64,000 nucleotides of DNA from Xanthomonas sp. 10-10 (GCF_040182365.1 NZ_CP144460.1:2480001-2544000); one strand, 5' to 3'. Shown: positions 43,463 through 56,090, counted from the first letter of the stretch. The notes: generated by a model from the sequence alone, not told the origin. Numbers and translations are program-made.

Positions 43463-46249
43463 GTGGACTCAGGCGTCATTGCAAGCATGCTGCAGCACCC
43501 GCTGACCTCAGCGGTGGTGTTGTTGGATGCGCATGGCCAGCCCCTGGCGGCCAATCGCGTTGCGCAGTCCCTGGGGCTGCCGGCAACCCTTGGTGCGTAT
43601 GCCGAAGTGCTGGAGAGCAGCCGCGTCCAGGTGGCCGAAAACGGCGGCATGGCGGCCTGCGTGTTGCCTGGAGCCGGGGGCGGACGGCTGGAAGGCTGGC
43701 TGCGTGCGGTCTGCGACGAACATGGCCAGATCATGGCCTTCACCCTGAGCATTCCCGAGCCGGTGGGCGCCGATGGCACCAGCCGCTGGGAAATGGGCCT
43801 GGACAGCGCCGACCACGGGTTGTGGGACTGGGATATCCCGGCCGACGTGGTGTACCGCTCCGAACGTTGGACCCGCATGCTCGGTTATTCCGAGCAGCCC
43901 CTGCCGAACAATCTCACCGCGTTGTCCGGGCTGATTCATCCCGACGACCACGCGCAGGTCAGCGCCGCGGTCCAGGCGCATCTGGACGGGCGTACCGATA
44001 CCTACGTTGCCGAGTTCCGGCTGCGCCAGCACGACGGCCAATGGCGCTGGATCCTCGATCGCGGCCGCGTGGTCTCGCGCACCGCCGATGGCCGCCCGCT
44101 GCGCATGGTCGGCACCCATACCGACGTGCATCACCACAAATTACTCGAGCAGCAGCTGCGCGAGCAGCAGGCCCAGCTCGAAGAGGCCCAGCGCATCGCC
44201 AGCATGGGTAGCTGGAGCTGGGATTCGCTGAAGGACAACCTGTGGATCTCGCAGGATTTCCTGCAGCAGCTCGGCATGACCCAACTGCGTTTGAGTGGGA
44301 TTCGCGATCTGCTGCGCCTGCTTGCCCGGCCCTCGGTCGCGCAACTGCGCGGTGCCTGGCGCAAGATCAAGCACGAAGGCCTGCCGGTGCATTTCGAGCT
44401 GGAGGTCAATGGCCTGCTCGGCGTCAATCCGCATCATCTGCGGGTCTGGGCGCAGCCGGTGTTCGATGGCGACGGCAGCATGGTGCGTGTGCTGGGCCAG
44501 TTGCAGAACGTCACCGAGCAGCGGCAGACCGATGCGCTGATCCGCTGGCGCACCGAGTTGCTCAATCGCGTGTCCGCGTTGGGCAAGATCGGCGGCTGCG
44601 AAATCGAGGTCGACACCCGCCGCATGCAGTGGACCGAGGAGTGCTACCGCATCCACGGCCTGCGCAAGGAAAACATCACCCTGGAGCAGGCGCTTGCGCT
44701 GTACACCCAGGATTCGCGCGACGCTTTCGAAGCGGCGCTGCTGCGCATCTCCGATGGCGGCCTGCCCGAGCAGCTGGAGCTGTGCTTCTACCGCAACTCC
44801 GGTCAACGCATCTGGGTGCAGGTGCTGATCGAACTGGACCGTCGTGAAGGCCTGCCGCCACGATTCGTCGCCTTGTTCCGTGATGTCACCCGCGAGCGCG
44901 AAGCCAACGAACGCATCGAGCTGCTGGCGCACTACGACCGCCTGACCGGACTGCCGAACCGCTTCCTGCTGCGCGAGCAGGCAGAGAACGCCATTCGCGA
45001 GGCGCACGAGCGCGGCCAGGTGCTGGCCATGCTGCTGATCGATCTGGACGGTTTCAAGAGCATCAACGACTCGTTCGGCCATGCCACCGGCGACAATCTG
45101 CTCAAGCTCGCGTCGGCGCGCCTGCATCAGCATCTGCGCAACAGCGATCTGTTCGGCCGCTTCAGCGACGACGAATTCATCGTACTGCTGCGCGATCTCT
45201 CCGAGCCGGAGGACGCCGGCCATGTCGCGCGCAAGTTGATCAGCGCGCTGGGCGAGCCGCTCCGCAAGGACCACGTCACTCTCAAGCTCGGTGCCAGCAT
45301 CGGCATTGCGCTGCAGGGAGAAGGCCTGTCGGATTTCGACAGCCTGCTGCGCGCCGCCGATGCGGCGATGTATGCGGCCAAGGAATCCGGTCGCAACACC
45401 TTCCATTACTACAGCCAGGACGTGCTGCTGCGTGCGCAGCGCCGGCTGGAGCTCGAGCATGCGCTGCAGGGCGCGCTCGAGCGCGAAGAGTTCACGCTGG
45501 TCTACCAGCCGCTGGTCAATACCGTGGGCGATGCGTCGCCGGCGATCGAAGCGCTGATGCGCTGGAATCGTCCTGGCCATGGTCCCTGCAGTCCGGTCGA
45601 ATTCATCCCGATCGCCGAAGAGTGCGGCGAGATCGTGCGTCTGGGCGAGTGGGTGATCGGCGAAGCCTGCCGCCAGGCGGTGGTCTGGGACCGCGCCGGC
45701 CTCAATTTCAGCCGCATCGCCGTCAACGTCTCGGCCGTGCAGTTGCGCGAACGCGGCTTTGCCGAGCGCGTGCTGGAAATCTGCCGCGACAACAGCTGGC
45801 CGCCATCGCGGCTGGAGCTGGAATTGACCGAATCCGCGCTGATTCGCGATTCGGATTCGCTGCGCCGTTGCTTCGAATTGTTCGAGCAGAATGGCGTGCT
45901 GCTGGCGGTGGACGACTTCGGTACCGGCTTTTCGAACCTGCATTACCTCAACCGCTTCCCGGTGCAGCGCCTGAAGATCGACCGCAGCTTCGTGCAAGGC
46001 ATGCTCGACGATGCCAACACCGCCGAGGTCACCCAGGCCATCGTGCATCTGGGCCATGCGTTGGGCATGCAGGTCGTCGCCGAAGGCGTGGAGACCGTGC
46101 AGGAAGATGCTTTGCTACGCCAGCAGGGCTGCGACGAGATCCAGGGCTACTTCTACTCGCGCCCCTTGTCGCCACGCGACATGGCGCAGTGGCTGCGCGA
46201 GGCCGAAGCCGGCATGCGGCTGGGCGCACGGCTGGTGATTGCCAGCTAA
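43463..46249 (+). CDS. PAS-GGDEF-EAL c-di-GMP signalling protein
   Basis: The 928-residue soluble protein begins at GTG 43463 (GGAG 9 bases before; ATG 43487 is possible). Several PAS/PAC units (about 105-460) lead to a GGDEF domain whose site is SDDEF (568-572). The EAL domain starts at E696 (EALMRW) and keeps NVS, LELTES, DDFGTGFSN, LKIDRSF and AEGVET. The EAL domain thus looks catalytically complete while cyclase activity is doubtful. It diverges from ravS. A possible FliA promoter places it in the motility regulon. Confidence 0.92.
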   Translation: MDSGVIASMLQHPLTSAVVLLDAHGQPLAANRVAQSLGLPATLGAYAEVLESSRVQVAENGGMAACVLPGAGGGRLEGWLRAVCDEHGQIMAFTLSIPEPVGADGTSRWEMGLDSADHGLWDWDIPADVVYRSERWTRMLGYSEQPLPNNLTALSGLIHPDDHAQVSAAVQAHLDGRTDTYVAEFRLRQHDGQWRWILDRGRVVSRTADGRPLRMVGTHTDVHHHKLLEQQLREQQAQLEEAQRIASMGSWSWDSLKDNLWISQDFLQQLGMTQLRLSGIRDLLRLLARPSVAQLRGAWRKIKHEGLPVHFELEVNGLLGVNPHHLRVWAQPVFDGDGSMVRVLGQLQNVTEQRQTDALIRWRTELLNRVSALGKIGGCEIEVDTRRMQWTEECYRIHGLRKENITLEQALALYTQDSRDAFEAALLRISDGGLPEQLELCFYRNSGQRIWVQVLIELDRREGLPPRFVALFRDVTREREANERIELLAHYDRLTGLPNRFLLREQAENAIREAHERGQVLAMLLIDLDGFKSINDSFGHATGDNLLKLASARLHQHLRNSDLFGRFSDDEFIVLLRDLSEPEDAGHVARKLISALGEPLRKDHVTLKLGASIGIALQGEGLSDFDSLLRAADAAMYAAKESGRNTFHYYSQDVLLRAQRRLELEHALQGALEREEFTLVYQPLVNTVGDASPAIEALMRWNRPGHGPCSPVEFIPIAEECGEIVRLGEWVIGEACRQAVVWDRAGLNFSRIAVNVSAVQLRERGFAERVLEICRDNSWPPSRLELELTESALIRDSDSLRRCFELFEQNGVLLAVDDFGTGFSNLHYLNRFPVQRLKIDRSFVQGMLDDANTAEVTQAIVHLGHALGMQVVAEGVETVQEDALLRQQGCDEIQGYFYSRPLSPRDMAQWLREAEAGMRLGARLVIAS

Positions 46250-46722
46250 GCGGTTGGCGATGCTGGCACCGCATATGTGGCGCCGCGCAGTATCACCAGT
46301 TATCTGATCGGCTCCGTCCCGCTGCGCTGCGGTATGGTGACAGGTGACAGGTGACAGGTTTGCTGCCTGCCTGTTGCCGGCGATCTGGCGCAGAACCCGA
46401 CCTGATGTGCAGCACGTGCAGCGCAAGCGGCGCGGATCGCGCTTGCTCGTCACAGGCGACACTGGCATCGTGTAGACACCTCGATGTTGTCGTTGCTGGA
46501 CAGGGACACAACCCGGTCCAGACGCATCGCCTGATGGGTCGGTGCAAGATGTTATGGATCTCCCCGGAAGCGGTTGGAACATCCTCCGAACGGATCCAGC
46601 ATGGCTCGATAGCGCCACGAAGAACGAGGGCTGTTGTTCAGTGCATGCATGACTGCCAGCGTACCCGTGTCACGCGATACGCATCGACCGATGTAGCGTG
46701 ATCGACCGGCGTCGTGCCGGCC
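46250..46722. other. Intergenic region with a short tandem repeat
   Basis: No coding gene is visible in this 473-bp stretch. At 46337-46357 the 7-mer GTGACAG is repeated three times in tandem, a possible slippage site. The rest is unremarkable. Confidence 0.45.
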
Positions 46723-47406
46723 TTATTCCGGTTCGAACGACAGCTCGCGCCTCCAGAGCAGCGGCGTGCGCTCTCGCCGTTCATCAGGGAAGAAAAGGGA
46801 CAGATAGCCGGCTGCGATCGCACGGCTGCGAAGTTTCAAGCCAACGCCTTCTGCTGTCACCACGGTCACCGCGGTCACCGTGCCTTGTGGATTGACCTGC
46901 ATTTCCCAGACAAGGCGGCCATGCCACTCGGCAGGCGGGATCGCTGTGTCATGGTTCGGGCGGCCAACCACATACGGTGTTCCCGGATCGTTCGACAGTG
47001 GCGAGTCTGCCAGCCTGGCATGGACCTGCAACGTCTCTTCCCCGGTGCGCCCATCTCCCGTGCTTGCGCGAAACGTCCACAGGCCAGGCTTGCCTCCCTG
47101 GCCCAGATCGGCACCGTAGCAGCGCTTAACGCCCCGGTAGTCGGGGTAATGGTGGTTCGACACTTCCTGCCCGGAGGCATCGAACGCCTTCACTACCAAC
47201 CCACCTACATCGGTGTCGGCGAGATTGGTCGCGACACACACCTGGTGAGTGTGCTGACCATCGGTCAAAAACTGGATGGTTTGCTGGCGGGCAATCGAAT
47301 GAGGTGGCCGGGCATCCCAGAGAAATTCAAGATACACCTTGTCATCTGCCGCATTGGCCGAGTGAGAAAGTGCTGCCGCGAACAACGCCAGGCGACCGGC
47401 TTTCAT
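46723..47406 (-). CDS. Secreted protein with TonB-C-like end, unknown function
   Basis: The 227-residue protein has a signal peptide (MKAGRLALFAAALSHSANAA). The middle is beta-rich with two Cys. The C-terminal segment LVWEMQVNPQGTVTAVTVVT and onward resembles the TonB C-terminal fold (a 'G.V..v.v..s.G' pattern). There is no membrane anchor or Pro-rich linker, so it is not a classical TonB. I do not recognise the family and cannot name a function. Confidence 0.6.
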   Translation of the reverse strand: MKAGRLALFAAALSHSANAADDKVYLEFLWDARPPHSIARQQTIQFLTDGQHTHQVCVATNLADTDVGGLVVKAFDASGQEVSNHHYPDYRGVKRCYGADLGQGGKPGLWTFRASTGDGRTGEETLQVHARLADSPLSNDPGTPYVVGRPNHDTAIPPAEWHGRLVWEMQVNPQGTVTAVTVVTAEGVGLKLRSRAIAAGYLSLFFPDERRERTPLLWRRELSFEPE

Positions 47407-47682
47407 GGCATCCAGTGCTCAATCCGAAGAAGACAGCAATGCTGATCGCCCGACTTGGTGACGGGCTCAGGAAGTGAGATGGATGGTAGAGGCCTTGGCC
47501 AGGCCTGACAAACCACAGCCGGTGTGAGCGAGTCTCGGCCGGGCAGGGGGGCAAGGAGCGCGTACGCACGGCATCAGCGATGCCGGGAGGAGCGAAGGAA
47601 GCGGACGGCTCAGGCACCTGAGATCGGGCAGTCCAACAACACGGCGGGGCGCCTGCCGAGGCACGCCCAGCCGTTGACGGGG
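47407..47682. other. Gap, no gene seen
   Basis: This 276-bp stretch separates two small minus-strand genes. No coding frame, strong hairpin or promoter match was found. Confidence 0.35.
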
Positions 47683-47970
47683 TCAGCGGGCCGACGCACC
47701 GACGGCGGCGCCGTCCAGGCCGAGGTCCCAGGCCACGGTCGCAAACAGCAGGTCGTCTTCGCTGCAATCGCGGCGCGGGTTGATCAGCGCCTTGACTTCC
47801 TCGCGTGCGGCTAGTTCCAGCCGTTCCAGTGCGGCCGGCAACCGTACCCGCCGCAGCACCGGTCTGGCCGCTTCGCTCTGTGCGATGCGCTGGGCATGGG
47901 CGGTGGCCAAGGCTGCTGCCTGCAGTGCGGCAGTGGGGTCGGCATCGGTGGTGGGGGCAAGAAGCGTCAT
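47683..47970 (-). CDS. Small Ala/Leu/Arg-rich hypothetical protein
   Basis: The 95-residue helical protein (MTLLAPTTDADPTAALQAAA, LPAALERLELAAREEVKALI, DLLFATVAWDLGLDGAAVG) lies 86 bp downstream of the chemotaxis transducer on the same strand. No family is recognised. It might share the transducer's transcript past a weak terminator. Confidence 0.5.
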   Translation of the reverse strand: MTLLAPTTDADPTAALQAAALATAHAQRIAQSEAARPVLRRVRLPAALERLELAAREEVKALINPRRDCSEDDLLFATVAWDLGLDGAAVGASAR

Positions 47971-48000
47971 AAGCGGAACACCGGGTCGTTACGGAACGAC

Positions 48001-48024
48001 AAATCCCCGGAAGGCCGGGGAATG
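48001..48024 (-). terminator. Weak terminator-like hairpin after the chemotaxis transducer
   Basis: The stem TCCCCGG-CCTT-CCGGGGA on the minus strand is followed only by TTTGTC. It could partly stop the transcript before the 95-residue gene. Confidence 0.4.
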
Positions 48025-48056
48025 TCGGGATCAGAAGCCGCGGGGAGACATCGGTC

Positions 48057-49247
48057 TTAGAACAACTCGACCGTGCCGGCACCCATGCCCTGCTGTGCGA
48101 CCGGCTTGTGTGGCGGGCGTTCCCACTCCACACGCATGTCGCGCAGACGGCTGGACACCTTGGCCAGCGACGCAACCAGGTCGCTGTCGTAGACGCCTCC
48201 ATTGCGATGCAGCAGTTCCTGCAGTGCCACCGCCTCGCGGTTGATCGCGGTGAGGCGATCGAGGTGGGTGTGGATCCCGCTCAAGGTCTGCGTGGCAATG
48301 TCTTCGAACTGCAGGGCGCGGACCGCTTCGGCCACGCTGCCGTCGATGGACCGAGCGCACTCGGAGATTTCGCGCATGCCATCGCCCAACGAGGCGTTGA
48401 TCTGGGCGACGTTCTCCAGCATGGCGGCCGATTCATGGCGCGCCTCGCGGGAGCGGTCCATGTGACGCGAGGCCAGCTGCGAGACCGTTTCACGCACCTT
48501 GGCGATCGATTCCTTGGAGCTGTGGGCCAGCTTGCGGATCTGTTCGTTGAAGGTGGTGGAGCGTTCGGACAGGTTGCGCACCTCGTCGGCCACCACCGCG
48601 AAGCCGCGACCGGCTTCGCCGGCACGTGCTGCTTCGATGGCGGCGTTCAACGCCAGCAGGTTGGTCTGGTCGGCGATCGACTTGACGTCTTCCAGCAACG
48701 CGAAGATGCCATCCAGGTGCTGGGCCATCTCATCGATGTGATGGACGGTGTTGGTGCTCTGGCCGCTCACCTGTTCCAGCGCTTCCACCAATTGCTCCAT
48801 GCGGGAGCTGGCGTGCTGGGCGAAGCGGGCGACGTCGACGCCGGCACTGCCATCGTCGCCTGCGCGGTCGACGATGCGGGCCAGTGCCTGGCTCTGCTGG
48901 CGCGACTTGCGGTTCATCGCTTCGAAGCTGCCACCAAGACCGGACACGGCCTGGCGGATCAGTTCGCGGGCACGCTCGACTTCCGAGCGCGAACCGTCGA
49001 CTTCGTTGCTGACGAACGTACGCAGTTCGTTGAGCAGCTGGTCCTGCTCGCGCAGGATGCGGGTCTGGTCCGGGTTGCGCCGGAACTGGGAATACGTCAC
49101 CCAGGCAGCGAAAACCAACCAACTAAGGGTCATGGTCGCCAGGATTGCCCAGCGCACCGAGGCGGGCCAGTCGAATCCGACAGCGAAGGGAAACAGCAAG
49201 GTCAGAGCCAAAGGAGCGGCTAGACGGATGAGTGGACGTGAATACAT
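48057..49247 (-). CDS. Methyl-accepting chemotaxis-type transducer without a ligand domain
   Basis: ATG 49247 ([20 protein letters not shown]) gives 396 residues. Two membrane helices (about 7-25 and 33-54) are joined by a very short loop (GFDWPAS), so no periplasmic sensor domain exists. The cytoplasmic signalling tip is canonical ([40 protein letters not shown]). It may sense membrane or cytoplasmic state. A sigma-28 promoter precedes it, tying it to the flagellar class-3 genes although it lies about 12 kb from the flg genes. Confidence 0.9.
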   Translation of the reverse strand: MYSRPLIRLAAPLALTLLFPFAVGFDWPASVRWAILATMTLSWLVFAAWVTYSQFRRNPDQTRILREQDQLLNELRTFVSNEVDGSRSEVERARELIRQAVSGLGGSFEAMNRKSRQQSQALARIVDRAGDDGSAGVDVARFAQHASSRMEQLVEALEQVSGQSTNTVHHIDEMAQHLDGIFALLEDVKSIADQTNLLALNAAIEAARAGEAGRGFAVVADEVRNLSERSTTFNEQIRKLAHSSKESIAKVRETVSQLASRHMDRSREARHESAAMLENVAQINASLGDGMREISECARSIDGSVAEAVRALQFEDIATQTLSGIHTHLDRLTAINREAVALQELLHRNGGVYDSDLVASLAKVSSRLRDMRVEWERPPHKPVAQQGMGAGTVELF

Positions 49248-49275
49248 GGGCGTTCTCGGCAGAGTCACGGTTGCT

Positions 49276-49302
49276 GTATCGGCACTACCCCCGTGGTCTT
49301 TA
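49276..49302 (-). promoter_or_regulatory. Sigma-28 promoter of the chemotaxis transducer
   Basis: The minus strand has TAAA, 15 bases, then GCCGATAC: seven of eight -10 bases match the FliA consensus with exact spacing. It lies 29 bp before ATG 49247. Confidence 0.85.
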
Positions 49303-49392
49303 GCGACGATCACCATATCGTCCTGCCCATGCGCTTGCGATCGGCGAGCGCTACCGCCTGTTGCGGGCGCCTCAAACCGCCTGGTTTGCCGC

Positions 49393-50010
49393 TCAGCGCA
49401 GCGCGCGGTCCACCGCTTCGCTCATCGCGCGTTTGGCAAACAGGAAATCCCACAGGCTGCCCCCCATCTGCCGCCACAGCACCGCCGAACGCACCGCTGC
49501 CAGCAACAATGCACGGATTTCAGCGACCACCCCTGCCTGGCCGAGGTAATGCGGGTTGCCCTGCACCATGACCTTGGGGCGCAGATGGCTGATGGTCTGG
49601 GCGTACAGCCCGCCCAGCGCACTGAGCACATCCGGATGAGCGCTATCGTTCAGGTTCTGCGCCTGGCGGGCGGCGGACGCGATGCCGCCGGACACCGTGG
49701 AGACGGTCGTGGTGTCGCGTACGAAACGGCGCTCCAGTTGCAGCACTGCCAGCGCCAGGCGCGGCAGCACATCGTCCTGCGCCTGGTTGCGGAAGTAGTT
49801 GTGCAACAGGCGCAGACCGGGCGCTACCGCCGCTGCCGAGCCGTACACGGCCTCCGGCGATGCCGCATCCACCCGGAACACGCTGTCCATGGCGGTGCGC
49901 ACCGTCGCCGCTTCCGAATGGCCGGTCTCGGCAATCCGCCGCACCTGCTGCAAGGCCTGTGCGACGCCGGCAAGCGCCAGCACACGGTGATCCATGGAAG
50001 AACTCATCAA
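49393..50010 (-). CDS. hflD: HflD homologue
   Basis: The 205-residue helical protein ([58 protein letters not shown]) matches HflD. In E. coli HflD is a membrane-associated modulator of lambda CII stability. In many gammaproteobacteria it lies directly after mnmA, as here, overlapping by 4 bp. Its general cellular role remains unclear. Confidence 0.92.
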   Translation of the reverse strand: MMSSSMDHRVLALAGVAQALQQVRRIAETGHSEAATVRTAMDSVFRVDAASPEAVYGSAAAVAPGLRLLHNYFRNQAQDDVLPRLALAVLQLERRFVRDTTTVSTVSGGIASAARQAQNLNDSAHPDVLSALGGLYAQTISHLRPKVMVQGNPHYLGQAGVVAEIRALLLAAVRSAVLWRQMGGSLWDFLFAKRAMSEAVDRALR

Positions 50011-51143
50011 GCCACACCCTCAAGAGGAAAAGAAGATCCCGCCAGCTGGCGCTCCAGCGGCGCATCGGTGGCGGCAATGACCGCACCGCCCAGGCATTCC
50101 TCGCCGTCGTACAACACCAGCGATTGCCCGGGCGTCACCGCCCGCTGCGGCCGCTCGAAGCGTACCTGCACGCTGCCGTCGTCCTGCACATCCACCGTGC
50201 ACGGCTCGTCCGGCTGCCGATAGCGGGTCTGCGCAGTGCAGCTGAAGCGGCGCGCAGGCGGTGCACCGGTCACCCAGTGAGCCTGCTCGGATTGCAGCCA
50301 GCACGATTGCAGCAAAGGGCTGTCGCGGTCCTGGTCCACGTACAGCACGTTGCTGGCCACATCCTTGCCGACCACGTACCAGGGCGCTGCCGCCCGGCCA
50401 CGCACGCCGCCGATGTTCAGGCCTTCGCGCTGACCCAGGGTGAAATAGAACACCCCCGGATGGTCGGCGATGCGTTGCCCCTGCGGGTCGCGGATCTCGC
50501 CGCTGCGGGCGGGCAGGTAGCGCCCCAGAAATTCGCGGAAGTCGCGCTCGCCGATAAAGCAGATCCCGGTGGAATCCTTCTTGGCGTGGGTTGGCAGGCC
50601 AGCGTCCTGGGCGATGCGGCGCAACGTGCTCTTTTCCAGATCACCGATCGGGAACAAGGTGGCAGCCAGCTGGGTCTGCCCCAGTTGATGCAGGAAATAG
50701 CTCTGGTCCTTGCCGCGGTCGGCACCGCGCAGCAGGCGCCAGCGACCGCCGCGATGCGCCACCTGCGCATAGTGGCCGGTGGCGATGCGCTCGGCGCCCA
50801 GCGCCTGGGCCGCATCCAGAAAGTGCTTGAACTTGACCTCGCGGTTGCACAGCACGTCCGGGTTCGGCGTGCGCCCGGCCGCGTATTCGGCCAGGAAATG
50901 CTCGAATACGCCGCTCCAGTATTCGCCGGAAAAATCGCGAAAGTGGAACGGGATACCCAGCACCCCGCAGACCGCCACCGCATCGCGCCGGTCGTCTTCG
51001 GCGCGGCAATCGCCACTGCCGTCGTCGGCCCAGTTCTGCATGAACAACCCGGCGATCGGCTCGCCTTGCTGCGCCAGTTTCCACGCCGCCACCGACGAAT
51101 CCACGCCGCCCGAGACGCCCACCACGATGCGCGGCGTACTCAT
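50007..51143 (-). CDS. mnmA: MnmA, tRNA 2-thiouridine synthase
   Basis: ATG 51143 ([20 protein letters not shown]) gives 378 residues. The PP-loop SGGVDSS is followed by the two catalytic cysteines in [12 protein letters not shown] and [12 protein letters not shown]. It makes s2U34 in tRNA-Lys, -Glu and -Gln with sulfur relayed by Tus-type carriers. Its ATG overlaps the nudix stop (ATGA). Confidence 0.96.
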   Translation of the reverse strand: MSTPRIVVGVSGGVDSSVAAWKLAQQGEPIAGLFMQNWADDGSGDCRAEDDRRDAVAVCGVLGIPFHFRDFSGEYWSGVFEHFLAEYAAGRTPNPDVLCNREVKFKHFLDAAQALGAERIATGHYAQVAHRGGRWRLLRGADRGKDQSYFLHQLGQTQLAATLFPIGDLEKSTLRRIAQDAGLPTHAKKDSTGICFIGERDFREFLGRYLPARSGEIRDPQGQRIADHPGVFYFTLGQREGLNIGGVRGRAAAPWYVVGKDVASNVLYVDQDRDSPLLQSCWLQSEQAHWVTGAPPARRFSCTAQTRYRQPDEPCTVDVQDDGSVQVRFERPQRAVTPGQSLVLYDGEECLGGAVIAATDAPLERQLAGSSFPLEGVA

Positions 51144-51598
51144 GCGACGTGCCGCACCAAGGCCAGCGGGTGACGCTGCCCGGCCAGGAAGTCGGCCACC
51201 ACTTCCCACACCAATGGACTGCGCAGCCGATCGGTCGCCTCGCGCAACTCATCCGGGGTCATCCACAGCGCACGCACCACGCCGGTATCCAGGCTGCGCT
51301 CCGGGTGATGGGTCACCGCCTCGCCAACGAACGCGAAGCGCAGGAAGCACTGGCCGCTTGGTGCCACCCACTGGTAGGTGCCGATGAAGTGGGTCAGCCG
51401 CACGTCCCAGCCGGTCTCTTCCAGGGTCTCGCGCACCGCCGCGTCCAGCAGGCTTTCGTTCGGCTCCAGGTGGCCTGCAGGCTGGTTCAGCAACAGCCTG
51501 CCTGCGATGGTCTCTTCAACCTGCAGCAAGCGCCCATCGCGCACCACCACGGTGGCCACGGTGACATCCGGGTGCCAGCGCTGTTCGGAAGTGCTCAT
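51140..51598 (-). CDS. Nudix hydrolase (NudJ-like)
   Basis: The 152-residue protein has a complete nudix box, [20 protein letters not shown] then TGW (residues 42-64). NudJ, encoded beside mnmA in many gammaproteobacteria, removes phosphates from nucleoside tri-/diphosphates and thiamine pyrophosphates. It is translationally coupled to mnmA. Confidence 0.88.
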   Translation of the reverse strand: MSTSEQRWHPDVTVATVVVRDGRLLQVEETIAGRLLLNQPAGHLEPNESLLDAAVRETLEETGWDVRLTHFIGTYQWVAPSGQCFLRFAFVGEAVTHHPERSLDTGVVRALWMTPDELREATDRLRSPLVWEVVADFLAGQRHPLALVRHVA

Positions 51599-51849
51599 CG
51601 GTCGTGCTCCTGGGCGGGCGCGGGGCCGGCCATTGCGCCGGTCACCGCATCGGTGCCGAGGCGACCCGCACGGCCGCGTGGTGCGGACAGGGGCGCGCAG
51701 GCATGCCGGGATGCTGCGGAAGACGGCGCCAGTCGCAGCGCGGTCGGGGTATCGGTCATCAAGGGCCAGCCGGGGATATCGGAGACAAATTGTGCGGGCC
51801 GCGGCGCAAATCGTCCAATGCGTGCGGCGATGAACCGTATAATGGCTGG

Positions 51850-52170
51850 ATGCCTCGGAAGACCTCTCACGAACACGATCATGGCCTCACGGTCGAAGCC
51901 AGCAAGCCTGAAGTGGCGCCACCGCCGCGTTACCAGGTGCTGCTGCTGAACGACGACTACACCCCGATGGACTTCGTGGTGACCGTGCTGCAGCAGTTTT
52001 TCAACCTCGATCTGGAGCGGGCCACCCAGGTCATGCTGCATGTCCATACCCGCGGGCGCGGGGTCTGCGGGGTCTACAGCCGCGAAGTGGCCGAGTCCAA
52101 GGTGGCGCAGGTCAACGAATTTTCGCGCATGAACCAGCACCCGCTGCTGTGCACGATGGAACAGGCCTGA
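51850..52170 (+). CDS. clpS: ClpS, N-degron adaptor of ClpAP
   Basis: ATG 51850 ([19 protein letters not shown]) gives 106 residues. The family motifs [20 protein letters not shown] and [20 protein letters not shown] are complete, including the Asn-Asp of the N-degron pocket and the Met nearby. It delivers N-end-rule substrates to ClpA, encoded 142 bp downstream. Confidence 0.95.
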   Translation: MPRKTSHEHDHGLTVEASKPEVAPPPRYQVLLLNDDYTPMDFVVTVLQQFFNLDLERATQVMLHVHTRGRGVCGVYSREVAESKVAQVNEFSRMNQHPLLCTMEQA

Positions 52171-52312
52171 GCGAGCCTGGAGGTCGTTCCAGCAGCGCAA
52201 CAGTGTGGCTGCGATCACGTGCTAACGCCGTCTGAACATGCCTATCCGATAGGGTTGTGGAAAATCCCGACAAAAGCCGCATATTGTTGGCAACAGCCGT
52301 TCGGAGTTACCA

Positions 52313-54595
<2,283 letters not shown>

Positions 54596-54622
54596 TCGCC
54601 GTAGCAGGTTCGATGAGTTCCA

Positions 54623-54653
54623 GAAAAGCCGCTCGGATGAGCGGCTTTTTTTA
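54623..54653 (+). terminator. Rho-independent terminator of clpA
   Basis: Stem AAGCCGCTC-GGAT-GAGCGGCTT followed by TTTTT, about 30 bp after the clpA stop. Confidence 0.92.
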
Positions 54654-54956
54654 TGCCCGGACGGTGCGATGTCGTGCCAACGGCGAGTGACCGCCTGATT
54701 GCCCGAACTCGCTCAGTGCAACACCCGGGTTCTGCAACCAGATCTGGCGACGCAGGATAGACGGGGCGCGGGACAAGCAGGCACTGCCATCTGCTCAAGC
54801 GATGCGTTCGAAGGGTGGTGCCCGAGTGCGCGGTTTGAGGTCGGCCAGCGATCGGACATCCGTCAGCAGCTCACCGATCGCATTTGACCAGGGAATATGC
54901 AACGCGTTTGCCCACGCTTGGCTAAGACACACGCCCCTCACCAAATCGCGGGCACG
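54654..54956. other. Gap between clpA and infA, no gene seen
   Basis: This roughly 300-bp stretch separates convergent clpA and infA. I searched for a tRNA gene by eye and found none. No coding frame stands out. Confidence 0.4.
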
Positions 54957-54982
54957 ACAAAAAGCGGCCAATGACCGCCTTG
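54957..54982 (-). terminator. Probable terminator of infA
   Basis: On the minus strand GCGG-TCATTGG-CCGC is followed by TTTTTG, 20-45 bp after the infA stop. The stem is short. Confidence 0.45.
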
Positions 54983-55001
54983 CGTCTCACACCAGAACCG
55001 C

Positions 55002-55220
55002 TTACTTCATGCGGTAGGTAATACGACCCTTGGTCAGGTCGTAGGGAGTCATCTCAACTTTGACCCGGTCGCCGGTCAGGATGCGGATGTAGTTCTTGCG
55101 CATACGGCCGGAGATATGGGCGATGATCTCATGCCCGTTTTCCAGCTTGACCCGGAACGTGGTGTTGGGAAGCGTCTCGCTGACGCTGCCTTCGAATTCA
55201 ATGGAGTCGTCTTTCGACAT
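55002..55220 (-). CDS. infA: Translation initiation factor IF-1
   Basis: ATG 55220 ([20 protein letters not shown]) gives 72 residues with the S1/OB-fold core [20 protein letters not shown] and [20 protein letters not shown]. It binds the 30S A site during initiation. The longer frame (55238) adds six residues with no better start site. Confidence 0.97.
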
Positions 55221-55300
55221 GTAATCCTGTGCAATCAAAGCTGGCCCGGAAGGGCCGTAAGGGACGGCATTTTACGCCCCATCTCCCCGTGGTGCAAATT

Positions 55301-56050
55301 TTATGTTAAGCGGGCTTCACCCAGCGCCGTGACGGACCGTTCGCCGTAGCGTTCGGACCAGCTGCCGGCCGGTTCCGCCAGGCCAACCTGGCGCCGCACG
55401 TGCTGCAGAAACTCCGGGCGTGGCATGTGGTGCGCACCCAGGCTGAGCAGGTGCGGGTTTTCCACCTGCGCATCGATCAGCGGCCATCCGCGCGCATGCA
55501 GGTCGGCGGCCAGGGCGGCGAGTGCGACTTTAGAGCCGCCGCTTTCCGCGCTGAACATGCTTTCCCCGAAGAACATCCGGCCGACCGCCACGCCGTAGAT
55601 GCCGCCGACCAGGCGCGTGCCATCGAACACTTCCAGTGAATGCGCGTGGCCGCGATGGTGCAGATCGACATATGCAGCCTGCATCTGCTCGGTAATCCAG
55701 GTGCCGTCCTGTCCGGGACGCGGACTGGACGCACAGGCGGCAATGACCTGTTCAAATGCGGTATCGGCACGCAGTGTCCAGCGGCAATTGCGCAACTGTC
55801 GCTTGAAGCGCGACGACAGGCGCACGCCATCGCTGCGAAAGACCATGCGCGGGTCGGGGCTCCACCACAGGATGGGTTGTCCGTCCGAAAACCAGGGGAA
55901 GATGCCGTGCGCATACGCGGTGAGCAGGCGTTGCGGCTGCAGGTCGCCGCCGATGGCGAGCAGGCCATCGGGCTCGCGCAAGGCCCGTTCGACCGGGGGG
56001 AACGGACTGGCAGGGTCAGGTGACAGCAGGTGGGGCAGGGCGCGCGACAT
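55301..56050 (-). CDS. aat: Leucyl/phenylalanyl-tRNA--protein transferase
   Basis: The 249-residue protein has the family signatures FPPVERALREPDGLLAIGGD, HGIFPWFSDGQPILWWSPD and GRMFFGESMFS. Aat adds Leu or Phe to N-terminal Lys/Arg, making the degrons that ClpS-ClpA destroy. The clpS-clpA-infA-aat grouping therefore puts degron writer, reader and unfoldase within about 4 kb. Confidence 0.96.
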   Translation of the reverse strand: MSRALPHLLSPDPASPFPPVERALREPDGLLAIGGDLQPQRLLTAYAHGIFPWFSDGQPILWWSPDPRMVFRSDGVRLSSRFKRQLRNCRWTLRADTAFEQVIAACASSPRPGQDGTWITEQMQAAYVDLHHRGHAHSLEVFDGTRLVGGIYGVAVGRMFFGESMFSAESGGSKVALAALAADLHARGWPLIDAQVENPHLLSLGAHHMPRPEFLQHVRRQVGLAEPAGSWSERYGERSVTALGEARLT

Positions 56051-56090
56051 GAGCTGAGTCTAGCGGTGCCGCGTGCGCGTGGCACATCGG

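Noticed and set aside
54654-55001. Possible tRNA gene between clpA and infA
   Set aside because: I found no cloverleaf with a TTCGA-type T-loop and a CCA-proximal acceptor stem by eye.
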